Below, one piece after another: positions 52,891-64,000 of a stretch of DNA of 64,000 bases. Within the stretch, counting starts at the first letter, position 1; each line of letters begins with the position of its first letter. A program made the position numbers and the translations under genes. The stretch spans positions 8,032,001 through 8,096,000 of the forward strand of contig NC_134510.1 of assembly GCF_027942865.1 (NCBI RefSeq). The letters are read 5' to 3'. Source of the stretch: Odontesthes bonariensis (lineage: Eukaryota > Chordata > Actinopteri > Atheriniformes > Atherinopsidae). Below the pieces are notes generated by a model. That model was given only the letters and a program-made list of their open reading frames with translations, had not been told where the DNA came from and ran no database searches.

Positions 52891-54675
52891 GTAAGTGTGT
52901 GCGCATACACATGTTTGTGTTGAATCATTTGTATCTTTTCTGGTATTGTCATTAACCTTTTTAAGACCAGTAGTTCTTATGGGGGGCCAAAGCCCGGTTC
53001 CAATGAGGAGAACCTTCATTTCTGAGGGCTTGCTTTGGGTTGAGCTGTACACAATAAGTGAAAGTGACAGTCGCTTCCTGAGAAAAGCTGTGCAAGCTCG
53101 TGTGTGTGTTTAAAGGCACAAAGTGTGTACAATACAGCAATGTGGTGGAATATAAAACTGAGTTTCAGAGCATGCATCTTCGGTCACGTGTGTGTTTGTG
53201 TGTGAGTGTGAGATTGTTTTGGAAAATTGCTCCCATCATGCTCTGCTGGATGAGTGCAGGAAACATCAGCTTCTCCTCCAAGTTTGAGTCACAGCTGTGT
53301 TTTGGTCCACATTAATAAGAGATATTCTTTTATGGCTTTCATATCTCTGTCGTGTTGACAAACAAGAGAAAAGGATTACTGACCAGGACATATTTCACTT
53401 CCCATCCACTAATTACATTTTTACAAGACGTTTATTTGTCATTCACCTTTAGATTTTTACCTTAAATAAATTAAACGGTGGATGTTTAGTAAAGCTCTGG
53501 TTTTAGCCAAGATGTTAGTGAACATCTGTTTTTATGGAAGAAACAGTAAGACCGACATGGATCACATTTATACTCAGTGTAACTGCCAACACCACACTGC
53601 TAATGTTCAAAGGTCAGTCCTAAGTGCTATTATGAAGGGGATCCCCTCCAACACAATAGAAGAGCAGGTGTATCAGTTGCATTACATATGATAGACATAA
53701 ATGGTATAAACATTTTTTATTGTTGAAATATTGGAGATAAGCTAATGCTGTTCATTGTACGGGAATAGGACATCTGATAACAACCAAACAAGTTGTTAGT
53801 CAGATGTTCTTTATAGTATACTTTCAGTGTGGGGTGGTATCATTTTAGTTTTAAAATGTCACAGATTTCCATGCATCTTTCAATATTATTACTATGCAGT
53901 GTACATGTGGGCTATATTAAACAAAGGAGACCATGCTCTTCACAATGTTGTGTTGAAGTTTGTTGGCCTGTGTCGTACAGTGGTTGATTACTGTGTAAAT
54001 GCATGGGCGTGCTCTCCTTGTAACAGACATTTTCAAGTTGTTAATTTGTTTGTTAGAATGGTCTGAAACTGGTCAATTCATGGCCAAGGAATGAGAGTAC
54101 CGTTCTAAATCAGAAAAAAAGCATAGATCAAAGTTGAAATATGTGTTTGTGCCTATTCCTCAGTGGGTTCATGTGTATTAGCTTGAGAACCAGACAGACC
54201 TAAGAGATCATGTTTCATTTGGCAGATTGCACCGTCACACATTTGTTTGGAGATGTCAGGCTAAATATACATGTGAGTGATGTCAAGAGAATCAGTATTT
54301 CAGTTTGTATCTAATGGTATTTCACCTCTGAGATTTTTTTTTTCTTGTTTTTGCTTTGTTCATATTTGGAGAAACATGGTAATGTCACGATAGGCTTTTA
54401 GACAACAAAAAAAGCACCTAAACCGCAGTTGTAAAAGTATGTTAAAAATAAGGTAAGTAGCTTATGTGTCTTGCAGCTTTGTCCTGTGGCTACATGTTTA
54501 CTTTTACATTGAAGACATTTACATGATACTAGATAAAGTTTAATTATTCTAGGTCCAAACAAAAATTGACTTTTAAAATACATGTTAACATGTTGGTTTG
54601 ACTAGAATTGTACAAAATAAAGTTTTTCAACATACCTAGATATTGCTGTTGGGATTTAATCTCCTGCATATTTTC
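52891..54675 (+). other. tgfb2: tgfb2 intron 1, first part
   Basis: No exon or recognisable transposon was found. Open stretches here are short and show no known motif. Confidence 0.6.
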
Positions 54676-54829
54676 AGTTAAGTTCACTTTTATTTATAAA
54701 GCGCCAAATCACAACAAATGTCATATTTAGACATTTTTCAGGGCCAGAAGCAGCAATGAAATGCGGACCCTTAAGCAAGACCCAACGCAGACCATTAAAA
54801 GCGTAACAGGTTTATTTATAAGATTAAGA

Positions 54830-55160
54830 TCAGATTTATTGTCATGTACAGAGAAATACACAAAATTTGTCCTCCGCATTTAACTCATCAAGGTTGGCAC
54901 CTGTTGAACACACACATGCACAGGGTCACACACTCATGGAGACAGATGCCATACACTGGAGCGGTGGGCAGCCAATCACAGCGCCCAGGGAGCATGGGGG
55001 TACGATGCCTTGCTCAAGGGCACTTCGGTCGTGGCAGGGAAGTGGACTGCCACCCCTCCGGCTGTCAGTTCACCAATCTTTGAGTGGCGAGAGTGGGAAT
55101 TGAACTGCCAACCTTCCAGTTATAGGATGACCCACTCTTACAATTGAGCCCCGTCATGTA
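54830..55160 (-). mobile_element. tRNA-headed SINE
   Basis: The minus strand starts near 55155 with GGCTCAATTGTAAGAGTGGG (A-box region) and continues to GGCAGTTCAATTCCCAC (B-box-like). The body includes the inverse of 'agcatgggggtacgatgcct' and 'cttgctcaagggcacttcgg' and ends in the inverse of 'agatttattgtcatgtacag'. Confidence 0.6.
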
Positions 55161-55234
55161 ACAGGATTTTCCTGGGAAACAATTCCATGGAGTTGTCCAG
55201 CCACTGGGTCTGAATCTCTGAAGGAGAAGAAGTT

Positions 55235-55460
55235 ATTTCCGATAGTTGAAGCCCAAAAAAAAAAAATCCAAGAATTAGTCCCAAAGTATGGTTCTCATGT
55301 TCAACATGTGATAAATGAGTTTCTTGCAGAAAAAAAAAAAAAAAAAATTCTCTATTTTCTCTTTTTTTCAGTTTTCTCATAACTTCAGCTCTTTTAAATG
55401 AGTTTCCTAGGCCGTTAACATTTAAGGTCATTACCTTGATTTCTTCATGTTACATTTCTA
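55235..55460 (-). mobile_element. L1 ORF2 endonuclease N-terminal fragment
   Basis: The minus strand reads TLNVNGLGNSFKRAEVMRKL then LQETHLSHVEHEN, the first motifs of the L1 AP-endonuclease, with an expanded Phe run caused by an A-run. Confidence 0.75.
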
Positions 55461-55825
55461 TCCATTGACTTCAGCCAACTTTTAACTTCAATTCCCCTTA
55501 GGCCAACAGTCACATTAGCATGAACAATTTTAAGCAAAAAAACACAAAGTAATAACATAAACTTAGAGTTATATTAATAAAATAAACTGTAAATGACATC
55601 CAAGAAAGGATGTCAACCTCTCTTATTAAGTATTGACATCCTTTTTGTTTGGGGGAAAAGAGCCTAATAATACAACTCCAAGAATACTGGTCAGTTTTAC
55701 GAGGAATGTCCATGGCATAGACTGCCTCTCAAACCAACTTTTCGATAAGGAAGCATTAGTCCTTATCATCTTCTGCTGACCTTTAACCCAATTCAGTTTA
55801 CAAATAATCATTTGGTTTTTCTCGT

Positions 55826-56870
55826 GACGGGGTGGGTTGGTAGGACACGACTGCGGACAAAAAAACTTAACTGTGGGACAAAAGACATAAACAAGGCTAT
55901 GACTAACAAAAACAAAAGACTTAACTTGAATACGTGGCATGAGGGGTGAAAATCAGGTAAAGATGTGACAAAAGGACAGGGGAGCCTGGAAACTGAGGCT
56001 ACGTGCCCACGACAACGCTCTGAAGCATAAACGCAGATGTCCGTTTTTTTCCTCCACAATTTATCTGCGTTCTCACGAGCGCTTGGGGGTGGATATCTGT
56101 CTATCCATGGGAACAGGGAAAACGTATAAAACTCATAAAACTCGCAGTTTGCTGATGTAGTATGCACGCACCGGACGTAGGAGGCAGTAGCAACAATACC
56201 TTTGGTATTGTTATATGAGTTATATTGTTATATACTAATAAATATGAGAAATGCCTGTTTTGTGGCTACTTCCTCCGCGTCAGTTGGAAGAAAATGGCGA
56301 AGCGCGGCGGCAACAACAGTACGCCTTCAAACTTTGTTTGGACAGATGATGAGGTCCAGTTGCTCCTGAACACGACACTGAACTACAAAGCCAGGAAGGC
56401 AGTGGATAATGTGGATTGGGAGAGTGTCCAAAATAAATATAGTGAGATATGTGAGTCGTTAACGGAGAACTACCCACTTAACGTGTGCAAAAAACACACT
56501 TCTGCGTTTTGAACTGTTCCTACGGCGACGAGAGGTTGGATCGTTTTCAAGATCTCCACTCTGGAGGGCGTTTGCGTTTTCTCTGTTTTGAACTCCTAAA
56601 AACGCCGTCGCCGTGTGCAAGATAGGCACATCTGTCGAAATGTTTTACGTTTATCTGTAGTTACTGTTGTCGTGGGCACGTAGCCTAAATAGGGAACTGG
56701 GTGATTGTGAATGAGTGCAGCTGGGGACAATGAACAGGTGATGTGAATGACAACTAATGACCTGGTATGTGAAATGAGGGGAAAATAAATGGCAAAACAT
56801 GAACTCAAAAACCAAAACATGATAACACAAAACTAAAAACATGGGGAAAATCCCATGGGCGTGACAGGTT
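55826..56870 (-). repeat. Dispersed repeat split by a Harbinger element
   Basis: The minus strand begins TGTCACGCCCATGGGATTTT at 56867 and ends ...CACCCCGTCACGAG near 55820. 'cctgttcattgtccccagct' and 'agttttgtgttatcatgttt' recall the repeat at 48655-49160. The middle is replaced by 55999-56686. Confidence 0.5.
55999..56686 (+). mobile_element. Harbinger-type element with a Myb/SANT-like frame
   Basis: The ends GGCTACGTGCCCACGACAAC and the inverse at 56667-56686 are perfect. A 76-codon plus-strand frame starts at MAKRGGNNS (56294) and includes WTDDEVQLLLNTTLNYKARK then VDWESVQNKYSEICE, the Myb/SANT-like DNA-binding protein that accompanies Harbinger transposases. No transposase is present, so the element is nonautonomous. 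Confidence 0.75.
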
Positions 56871-56929
56871 TAGCTCTTGCAATTTAATTTTCAGAGATTA
56901 TCTCTCTGCTTACTGTCTTTTCGGTTCCT

Positions 56930-57660
56930 CTCATGAGTAATGGATCTCACTCAGACATTCTCCCCTGGGCGCATCTCACTGGAACTGCGTCGAAACTCCT
57001 CCAGCCTCTCTCTGGCTCACCTGCTTGTCTCGTCAGCTCTGACTCTTGGAGTTTCCCGCAATTTCGGTAGATTGGAGCCTTTCGAATAGGGAAGAAAATC
57101 AATGCAGTTGGCCCAGTGGATGCACATTTTTCAAATGGAGTGTGGAAGCGTATGCTTTTGTTTTTCGAAGTAGCTTTCACATTTGAATATGTTTTGTGCT
57201 CTTGCAAAAGTCCTTGACTTTAGTCGTGGTCAACATAGATGCGGTTGCCATCAATTTCAATGTTTTTCTTTTCCCACGCTTTGCTTTTGAAAAGTTCTTT
57301 CTGTGTATTGGAGAAATTTCAGAACTATTGAGCTTGGAGGGTCACCGACTTTCGGTCTCACAGCAAGCACTCTGTGGGAGCATTGAATGTGAAGCTCACA
57401 ATCAATTGATAATTCTGACCAGAGCCATTTATCCACAAACGACCAAGTCTTCCTTTTCTTTGACTTCTGGAATGCCGTACATTCGTAGATTGTTCCTCCT
57501 AGACCTGGATTCCAAATCGGACCTCCTAGATCTGGATTCCAAAAACACGCTGGTTTGTTTGAAGAAGTCGGGGGTGGGGATTCCCAATGACGTTCCACCT
57601 GTCTTGATGCAACCCTTAAAGGCATATCCCTTTAAGGGTTGCATCAAGACAGGTGGAACC
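56930..57660 (-). mobile_element. L1 ORF1 fragment
   Basis: The minus strand reads SRSRRNNLRMYGIPEVKEKE, FVDKWLWSELSIDCELHIQC, SHRVLAVRPKVGDPPSSIVL and FHTPFEKC, the RRM and C-terminal domain of L1 ORF1p, with frameshifts. The upstream side ends in a perfect 30-bp inverted repeat. Confidence 0.75.
57592..57659. repeat. Perfect 30-bp hairpin
   Basis: 57592-57621 is the exact reverse complement of 57630-57659 with an 8-base spacer. It falls within L1-like sequence. Confidence 0.95.
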
Positions 57661-57993
57661 GGAGATGAACACTGAAAATTATGGAATTAAATACTTGGGT
57701 GCTCCTTGTTGGTATCCCAAAACACTACACAAATACCTTGTTTGTTGAGTTCCATTAAGACCCGCAGACCTGTGTCTTTTCTTTTCTTCTTCTTCATCTT
57801 CATAGACTTACTTAACTGAGAATCCTGTAAATCACAATACAATATGTTTTTTCAATGAATGCAATTTGTTAGGGCGGCAACTGTGCTAGGACGATGGAAC
57901 AGCTGGAGGGAGCTTTTATTCTGGCTCTCCTGGTTAAAAAGCGTCAGCCAAATGTAATGTAATGATTAATTTCTAGCATGCAAAGTGATGGTA

Positions 57994-57995
<2 letters not shown>

Positions 57996-58035
<40 letters not shown>
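57996..58035. repeat. (TG)n microsatellite
   Basis: About 19 uninterrupted TG units. A LINE/SINE-type tail ('ccaaatgtaatgtaatg') lies just before it at 57949-57965. Confidence 0.95.
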
Positions 58036-58036
<1 letters not shown>

Positions 58037-58044
58037 AAGTCAAG

Positions 58045-58618
58045 TGTACTTCATGTCAAAAATCTCGTCACTAACCAGCGCTACTTCGTCGTCTGAATAT
58101 CGGCCATTCTTTAGTTTTTTTCTTTTTCCCTTCCCTTTCTGCTCCGGGTTCGACAGCTGATCTCCACCAATGTACTTAGTCATCGTATTGACTAACTCCA
58201 GTCTGTTGTCTGAAAACAATGTCAGCTAATGTCAATGTCTTCAGGATCTTCTTCAACACACATCCTACATACAGAACACTGCACATCTGCGGTTTCCATA
58301 GTAACATCTAGCTAGTGTCTAGCTTGCCAGCTAAGCTGAACACTAAACTTTTTTTCAGTTTAACGTGATATTTGAAATGTTGTCTTATGTACATGGTTAT
58401 ATTTTGAATAAAGTGAAAGGATAAGAGAAGTTGTGTTACTTACCACTCACTCCTAATATCCGTCCTTGGCATGTTATTTTCTTTCCTTTTTGGGGCCAGT
58501 TTACTTTGTGTAAAGCAAACGGGTCACCTAAATTAACTGGCCCAACCACCCATGATAACTCCCCAATTTCTACTGCCCCTTCGTCTTCAAAGTCAAATAA
58601 TGCGTATTTAGCCATTAT
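58045..58618 (-). CDS. Candidate small two-exon gene fragment (MAKYALFDFEDE)
   Basis: On the minus strand an ATG at 58616-58614 opens a frame with MAKYALFDFEDEGAVEIGEL, SWVVGPVNLGDPFALHKVNW and PQKGKKITCQGRILGVSG, then a strong donor GTAAGT (about 58442). About 220 bases on, 'gacattgttttcag' (acceptor, near 58214) is followed by a second open piece, NRLELVNTMTKYIGGDQLSN then KGKGKRKKLKNGRYSDDEVA, running to a stop near the TG repeat. I recall similar N-termini in teleost proteins with BEN domains, but this is from memory and no BEN domain is present here. It could be a gene fragment carried by a transposon, and it lies antisense in tgfb2 intron 1. Confidence 0.4.
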
Positions 58619-58705
58619 TTTCTTTGTTTTACTAACAACCTAACCTAACTTAACCGGTAGACGTACTCCGCAGAAGCAACGACGACCAACTATTCAACTG
58701 ACGTC

Positions 58706-58937
58706 TCACGCGCTGCGGCAGTTGTTACTGTTCCTTGTCAGTTTCACGCGCTGCGGCAGTTGTTATTGTTCCTTGTCATCAGTCTCACGCGCTGCGGCAG
58801 TTGTTACTGTTCCTTGTCAGTTTCACGCGCTGCGGCAGTTGTTATTGTTCCTTGTCATCAGTCTCACGCGCTGCGGCAGTTGTTATTGTTTCTTGTCAGT
58901 CACGCGCTGCGGCAGTTGTTATTGTTCCTTGTCAGTT
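58706..58937. repeat. Minisatellite, six units
   Basis: The unit starts TCACGCGCTGCGGCAGTTGT. Units begin at 58706, 58744, 58785, 58823, 58864 and 58900, so 38- and 41-base spacings alternate (a higher-order 79-base repeat). It lies about 90 bases upstream of the candidate ATG at 58616 on the minus strand. Confidence 0.95.
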
Positions 58938-59259
58938 GAATAGTACGCTCGCGGGTACACTTGACAGTCTGACAACAAGTTAACTGTGTACTTGTATGTG
59001 TGAAATGTCATGTGAAAATACATCAATTACATAGATTATTACAAAAAAATAGGGGATGTGCCAGTTTACATTAAAAACTAAATATGGCATTTTACAACCT
59101 ATTACACTGACAATGAGCTTTTACGGTCACAATCACTATGGCTCATGTAATTGTCAGAAATGAATTCCTTTCAAAGAATTGGTCAGAATTGATGTATGAC
59201 GTGTATAAACAGTTAAAAAATAAAAAAGACTGATTTCTGTCATAGGCAACGGCGACTAC

Positions 59260-59735
59260 ACTGTATTGTACTATATTATAGTAAATTATAGTATTCTGCA
59301 GTATATTAAAATGTGTAGTGGCTCACTATAGTATTTACCATAGTATACTACAATGTCTAGAAAACTACTATAGTATTTTCCACACTATATTGTAGTATAC
59401 TATAGTAAACTATAGTAATCTGTAGTAATCTGTAGTATAGTAGAATATGAAGCGACTTACTATAGTATTTACCATAGTATACTACAATGTCTAGAAAACT
59501 ACTATAGTATTTTCCACACTATATTGTAGTATACTATAGTAAACTATAGTAATCTGTAGTAATCTGTAGTATAGTAAAACATGTAGTGACTTACTATAGT
59601 ATTGACCATAGTATACTACAATGTCTAGAAAACTACTATAGCATTTTCCACACTATACTATAGAATACTATAGTTTACTATAGTATTCTATAGTATACTG
59701 TCGTAAATACTGTAATAAACTATAGTATTTTTTTC
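59260..59735. repeat. Tandem repeat of ~134 bp built from ACTATAG/TAGTAT words
   Basis: The marker AATGTCTAGAAAACTACTAT recurs near 59352, 59487 and 59620. Each unit is itself rich in short palindromes (CTATAG, GTATAC). Confidence 0.9.
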
Positions 59736-59754
59736 CCCTGGGTGCCAGACTTTT

Positions 59755-59935
59755 CAGATTTTTTATATGTAAAAACATTTTAACACCATGTTTAATTTTC
59801 CTTCGACTTCCCAACTATGCACTACTTTGTGTTGGTCTATCACATAAAATTCCAGTGAAATACATTTTAGTTTTTGGTTGTAACATGACAGAATTTGGAA
59901 AAGTTCAAGTGGTATAAATAGTTTTTCAGTGTGCT
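59755..59935 (+). mobile_element. Tc1-like 3' end
   Basis: 'aaaattccagtgaaatacat' and 'ggaaaagttcaagtggtata' are characteristic of a fish Tc1 terminus. No transposase was seen. A similar unrelated terminus ('aggggtatgaataatttcgg') occurs at about 61960-62010. Confidence 0.55.
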
Positions 59936-60022
59936 GAATATGCTCTCAAAAACAGAAAAAATTAATTTTCATATGACGCCTTTGGATAGCGGAACCTCAA
60001 TTTCAAGAGGAGCAATGGACCT

Positions 60023-61382
60023 GGGGCCTCATGTACAAAGGGTGCGTACGCACAAAATAGTGGCGTACGCACCTTTTCACGTCAACGATCAGATGTATCA
60101 AGAGCGAAATGATTGGGGAAATGTGCGGTGCCTCACGGCAGCTTCAGGGCTGGCATACGCATTTTTCTACAGCTGATGATTCTTTGGAGACACCTAAGGT
60201 GATGTTGGGAAACTGTTATAATAAATAAATGTGAAAACAATTAGTCCTCAGACAGTGAGATACATGAACAATTAATACTGATAAACAAGTAACACACCCA
60301 TGTGTCTGCAATTACACGAGTGGATATAAAAGCATGCGCAAAGTGGTGCAAGTGGGACAGAATTATCCGCATCTCAGCCATGTACATCAAATTTCTACAA
60401 TGCAGTTGAACAGGCCAACATTAAAGCTCAATTTGAAGCGAGAGCCGGTTTTGTAATCGGAGCTATCGACTGCGCACACATTGCTATAAAAGCGCCATCA
60501 CATGATGAATTTGTATGTTAACAGGAAACATTTTCATTCGATCGATGTACAGATCTTATGTGATGCATAAATGCAATTAACCAACATTGTGGCGAGGTGG
60601 CCTGGTTCAACGCACGATTCATACATTCTGAGTAACAGCATCGTTGGTAACAGGGTGGCACTGTGCGTGATGGTTGGCTTCTTGGTGAGTAACTTTATTC
60701 TTGTATTTGTCCTAATATTATTCCCCGTGACGTGCATTGAGTATGTGCGCCCCCAGTTTCTATCCCGTCTTCATAGCATCGTTATTATATTATATATATT
60801 AGTCGGTGGTCAAAGTTAGTTTCTTGCTGTTTCTTGATGGTTAAACTTCAGCTTAAGATCTTTCTAACAAGCCCCTGATCGTCTCTGTGTGCAAATGTTA
60901 ATAACCCTGTGCCTAAGGTGTGAAATGTCTTAATCAGCCTCACCTTTTCCCCGGCGCACTTCTGCACGTTACTGTATAAACACGTTTGTTATGAGTTACA
61001 CAAAAACATCTAATCGGAGTCACCCACATGTGCACCCACCACCACAGAGAGAGCAGTGTCACCCATAGTTGCGCCGACTCTCTGTTCAAACAGGGTGGAT
61101 CCACCCCCCCACCCGCCTGTTTTGGCCACACTGCAGCGGTGGGCAGCGAGTCTCCGCTTCACATCCACCTTAATGTGGGACCACTTCTTCTTCACCTCTG
61201 CTTGTGAGGCTTCTCAGACCCCCCAGCATTGACAGCCTCGCACAGGCTCTCCCACTCACTCTTCTTAAGTTTGCTGCTGATGCCGGAGGACAGCGTGCCA
61301 AAGAACACATTTTTGCGGGCCTCCACTTCAGAAAGTAGCACCGACATCTCGCTTTTTGTGAAGTCTTTGTACATGAGGCCCC
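60023..61382 (+). mobile_element. PIF/Harbinger element with both genes degraded
   Basis: The inverted ends share GGGGCCTCATGTACAAAG (60023-60040 and 61365-61382). The plus-strand transposase remnant at about 60400-60660 has RAGFVIGAIDCAHIAIKAPS then QLTNIVARWPGSTHDSYILS. On the minus strand, 61376-61020 holds a Myb/SANT-like frame (KDFTKSEMSVLLSEVEARKN, LSSGISSKLKKSEWESLCEA, then after a frameshift KKWSHIKVDVKRRLAAHRCS). The convergent pair is the usual Harbinger layout. Confidence 0.8.
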
Positions 61383-61559
61383 AGCTCTTTACTCTTGCAA
61401 GGATACAGGTGGCTGCATGGCAGTTTACCCAACCAATCTTCATGTGTTATGTTGACTTTTAGAAGGCTTACACAGTACCCCTCATGGTGTCATTTTGAGG
61501 AGTATGGGGTGTGAGGCCCTTTGCTATGGACTACAACACAACTAGAGTTAGAGCTTGGT

Positions 61560-61835
61560 TTGAATTGTTGGCAGTTCGTCAGACTAGTTTTCGGTGTGTT
61601 TTTGATACCACCAAGGCTGCCCTCTGTCACGGATTCTGTTCATGATTATTATGGTTGGAATTTAGAGGTACAACAAAGGGGCAGAGGTTTTCCAATTTGT
61701 CAGCTTAGGATTTCATCTTTGCCTTTTGCAGATGATGTGGTCTTGTTCATATCATTGCGCAGAGACCTCCAACAGGCACTGGGGAGGTTTCTAGCTAGTT
61801 GTGAAGTAGCCAGGATAAGAATGAAACACTTTTTG
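61560..61835 (+). mobile_element. Non-LTR RT fragment
   Basis: The frame includes ISSLPFADDVVLFISLRRDL then QQALGRFLASCEVARIRM, the catalytic box (FADD) and following helix of a LINE reverse transcriptase. The clade is uncertain. Confidence 0.65.
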
Positions 61836-62014
61836 TTCAAATGTAAATAAAAGCTGAACATTTTTTTTTCCCACAATGATGCCTCTTGTACATCGTCTTA
61901 TTATCTTCTTATCTGCCTGTGTCATTTCCAATCAAGAAAAAACTTGCTGGTTGAATAAAAGTAAGTTTAAGTAAAAATTTACCAGGGGTATGAATAATTT
62001 CGGGCTTTACTATA

Positions 62015-63340
62015 CCTTCCTATTTACGACCAATCCACAGTGGTTTTGCCGTTTCAGAGCAGTGGCAGACCATTCAGGAAACGGCAATTGCTGCTGTTGT
62101 CAGAGTGGTTGACCATTAGCCACTTTTAGATCTCTGCCCTGCTGTCAAATGTTTGAAGGAAACAATGCTGACATATACCAAGTTTTCAGCTAATATCTCT
62201 ATGGAAATAAACGTTTAGGTGCAAAAATACTATTTTCTGTGTGTCAAACTGTTTTATCTTTGGCATTTTTCATAAATGCAACTAAAGAAATTAGAACAAA
62301 TGAAGTGTCTTTGTGACAGGCTGGTAGTAACAAAGTGCCTGAAGATACAATTTAAAATTGGTTATTTGCTAAATTTTCTGTTATGTTTATACACAACACG
62401 GGTTCATCCCCTGAGTTAGGTGCCTTTTGATGTTTGAATGATTCATAGGTCAGTGTGGAGTGACTTAAATAAAAAAACAAAGAAGAATTCTCTGAAAATG
62501 GTCAGGTACAAGGACTAGACTAAAAATGAGTGAAAAAAACTTTGAAAAACCTTCAGAAATCCTGGAGAACTATTGCTAAAGACCACTTTAAAATATTACC
62601 TAGGAAAGTCTGGCTGCTTGGAAGGAAACAGAAATAAATAAGGGCTGGATCAGGACTTTTGTACATATCACCATTTACTCTTTTTTTTTCATGTGAGGTT
62701 ATCATTATTTCAATAGCATAATGCCACACAACACTCTTAGCATATTAGGTCTTCATATTTTACAACACTATAGTGTTGTAATAAATGAACACTGTGGTGT
62801 TATAATACTGGCAGAGAGTAATTTGATGAGCAGAGTTTGTCCTATAGATGTGAGTAGAGGGCTTGAAGTTCTGAACATTGGTGTTAAACAATTCAGACCA
62901 ATCTTCAACATTAACCTGTCTGAGACCTCTGTAGAAAAGGCCAATATAGCAGAGTATCTGGGGTGGGGGCAGCTGGGTGGACACAAGTCTGCTCAGAGTA
63001 GCTGAACACACTACTCTTTTATAGCCAGTGTTTGTATTTGATGTGTGGCCCCGATCTACACATACAAAAACAGTCACAGTTCTCGAGGACTTGGGAAGAC
63101 ACTACACTGATTTACAGAATTTTCCTGTGGACACATTAGAATCTTTACCATAACCAGCCATCCATTTTCTATACACTTCATCCAATTCAGCGTTAATGGT
63201 GGTTAAACCCAGGATGAGTCAGCCTTATCATAACAAGTACTTGCCTAATCTTTAACCGTGATTCCTCAACTGTGAAATTTCTTCCTTCAATGTGTCTCTG
63301 TTGCTCTGTCCAACTCTCATTTGCATTCCCTAGACTCAAG
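62015..63340 (+). other. tgfb2: tgfb2 intron 1, nothing recognised
   Basis: No conserved coding segment was found. A small imperfect palindrome (ACACTATAGTGT) occurs near 62765. Confidence 0.5.
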
Positions 63341-63369
63341 CTGTGCGTTTCCTAGTAACTATGTGTGAC

Positions 63370-64000
63370 CGTGTACAGTTGTACTGTCTGCCAAAAGTGG
63401 CTGCTGAAATAAGTGAAAAGTTTCAGTCTGGTTTTAAATTGTGTCACAGCACTGAAACGGCCCTTTTAAAAGTTTTTAATGACCTTCTTTTAACTGTTGA
63501 TGCGGGGAAATCAGCAGTCCTTTTGCTTTTAGACTTGTCCGCAGCCTTCGATAGTATGGATCACAGTATCCTTCTGACCCACCTGGAGACTTTTGTTGGC
63601 ATTAAAGGTACAGCACTCAATTGGTTTCGGTCCTATATCTCTAATAGGAGTTTTTTCTGTAAATCTTGGACAGTACTCCTCCTGTATGTCTCCTCTGAAC
63701 AATGGTGTACCCCAAGGGTCGATATTAGCGCCTGTTCTATTTGCCCTGTACATGCTCCCCCGGGGTTCCATTTTTAAAAAGCACAAAGTCCTCTTTCACT
63801 GCTTTGCAGACGACGTTCAAATTTATCTGCCTGTAACCACCAATGACAGCCAGTCCGCAGTAAAAATGCTGCAGGATTGTCTTGGGGAGGTATAGGCATG
63901 GTTGAAATTGAACTTTTTGAACCTAAATAAAGATAAAACTGAGATTCTGGTGTTCGGAAAAAGTAATCCCCTGCATGGACATGACAGTGCGATTGGTCCT
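63370..64000 (+). mobile_element. L2 LINE RT fragment running off the right edge
   Basis: It reads [40 protein letters not shown] and GIKGTALNWFRSYISNRSF. After a frameshift near 63660, NNGVPQGSILAPVLFALYML, FHCFADDVQIYLPV and LNLNKDKTEILVFGKSN follow. The frameshift and a stop after LGEV make it inactive. Confidence 0.88.

Noticed and set aside
54830..55160. Functional tRNA gene
   Set aside because: Only A- and B-box-like segments are present, the cloverleaf does not close, and the sequence runs into a SINE body.
58706..58937. CRISPR-like array
   Set aside because: The units are contiguous minisatellite repeats without unique spacers, in a vertebrate genome.

Overview
The window is vertebrate and almost certainly from a ray-finned (teleost) fish. 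Three multi-exon protein-coding loci are recognisable, and each carries clear orthology to a vertebrate gene. Everything else is a dense mixture of transposable elements typical of teleosts: L2, Rex1-like, Rex3-like, R2-like and L1 non-LTR elements, BEL/Pao and other LTR remnants, Tc1, hAT, piggyBac, PIF/Harbinger, and many TTAA-flanked short elements. No operons, CRISPR arrays or prokaryotic features are present.

Layout. (1) About 1-21 kb: zup1 (zufsp, a K63-specific deubiquitinase) on the minus strand. The ATG is at 17006, and coding exons run leftward to 1149. The C-terminal half lies off the left edge. A likely untranslated first exon and ETS-type promoter sit near 20.96-21.08 kb. Introns are filled with nested elements: L1 and a long-inverted-repeat element inside a Harbinger remnant, an R2-like retroelement inside Tc1, and hAT inside hAT inside L2. 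(2) 21-27 kb: intergenic, with piggyBac and L2 remnants, a tRNA-derived SINE and an SGNH-esterase-like reading frame. (3) 27.17-35.06 kb: rrp15 (60S ribosome biogenesis) on the plus strand in five coding exons, complete to a poly(A) signal. Exon 3 contains an apparent 1-nt frameshift. (4) 35.2-46.7 kb: a broken minus-strand BEL/Pao retrotransposon (LTR, gag, zinc knuckle, protease). It has been invaded by a Rex1-like LINE (itself split by another LINE), by TTAA elements (one carrying a U2 snRNA retropseudogene) and by an ERV-like LTR. (5) 47-51.4 kb: TTAA foldback element, second R2-like copy, gypsy-like protease scrap, and a small inverted-repeat element with an L1 insertion. (6) 51.5-64 kb: 5' region and first coding exon of tgfb2 on the plus strand. 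The rest of the window is probably its long first intron, which holds SINE, L1, Harbinger, minisatellite and L2 sequences.

rrp15 next to tgfb2 in the same orientation matches the human arrangement RRP15-TGFB2 (established knowledge), which supports both gene calls. I see no genuinely new multi-gene system. The most interesting points are a conserved-phase extra exon in zup1, the rrp15 frameshift, several insertions whose target duplications or empty paralogous sites can be read directly, a 1.36-kb element with 435-bp inverted repeats and a 6-bp target duplication, and a possible small two-exon gene downstream of a minisatellite inside the tgfb2 intron. All coordinates were read by eye. Repeat-family names rest on remembered hallmarks, not on a database search.
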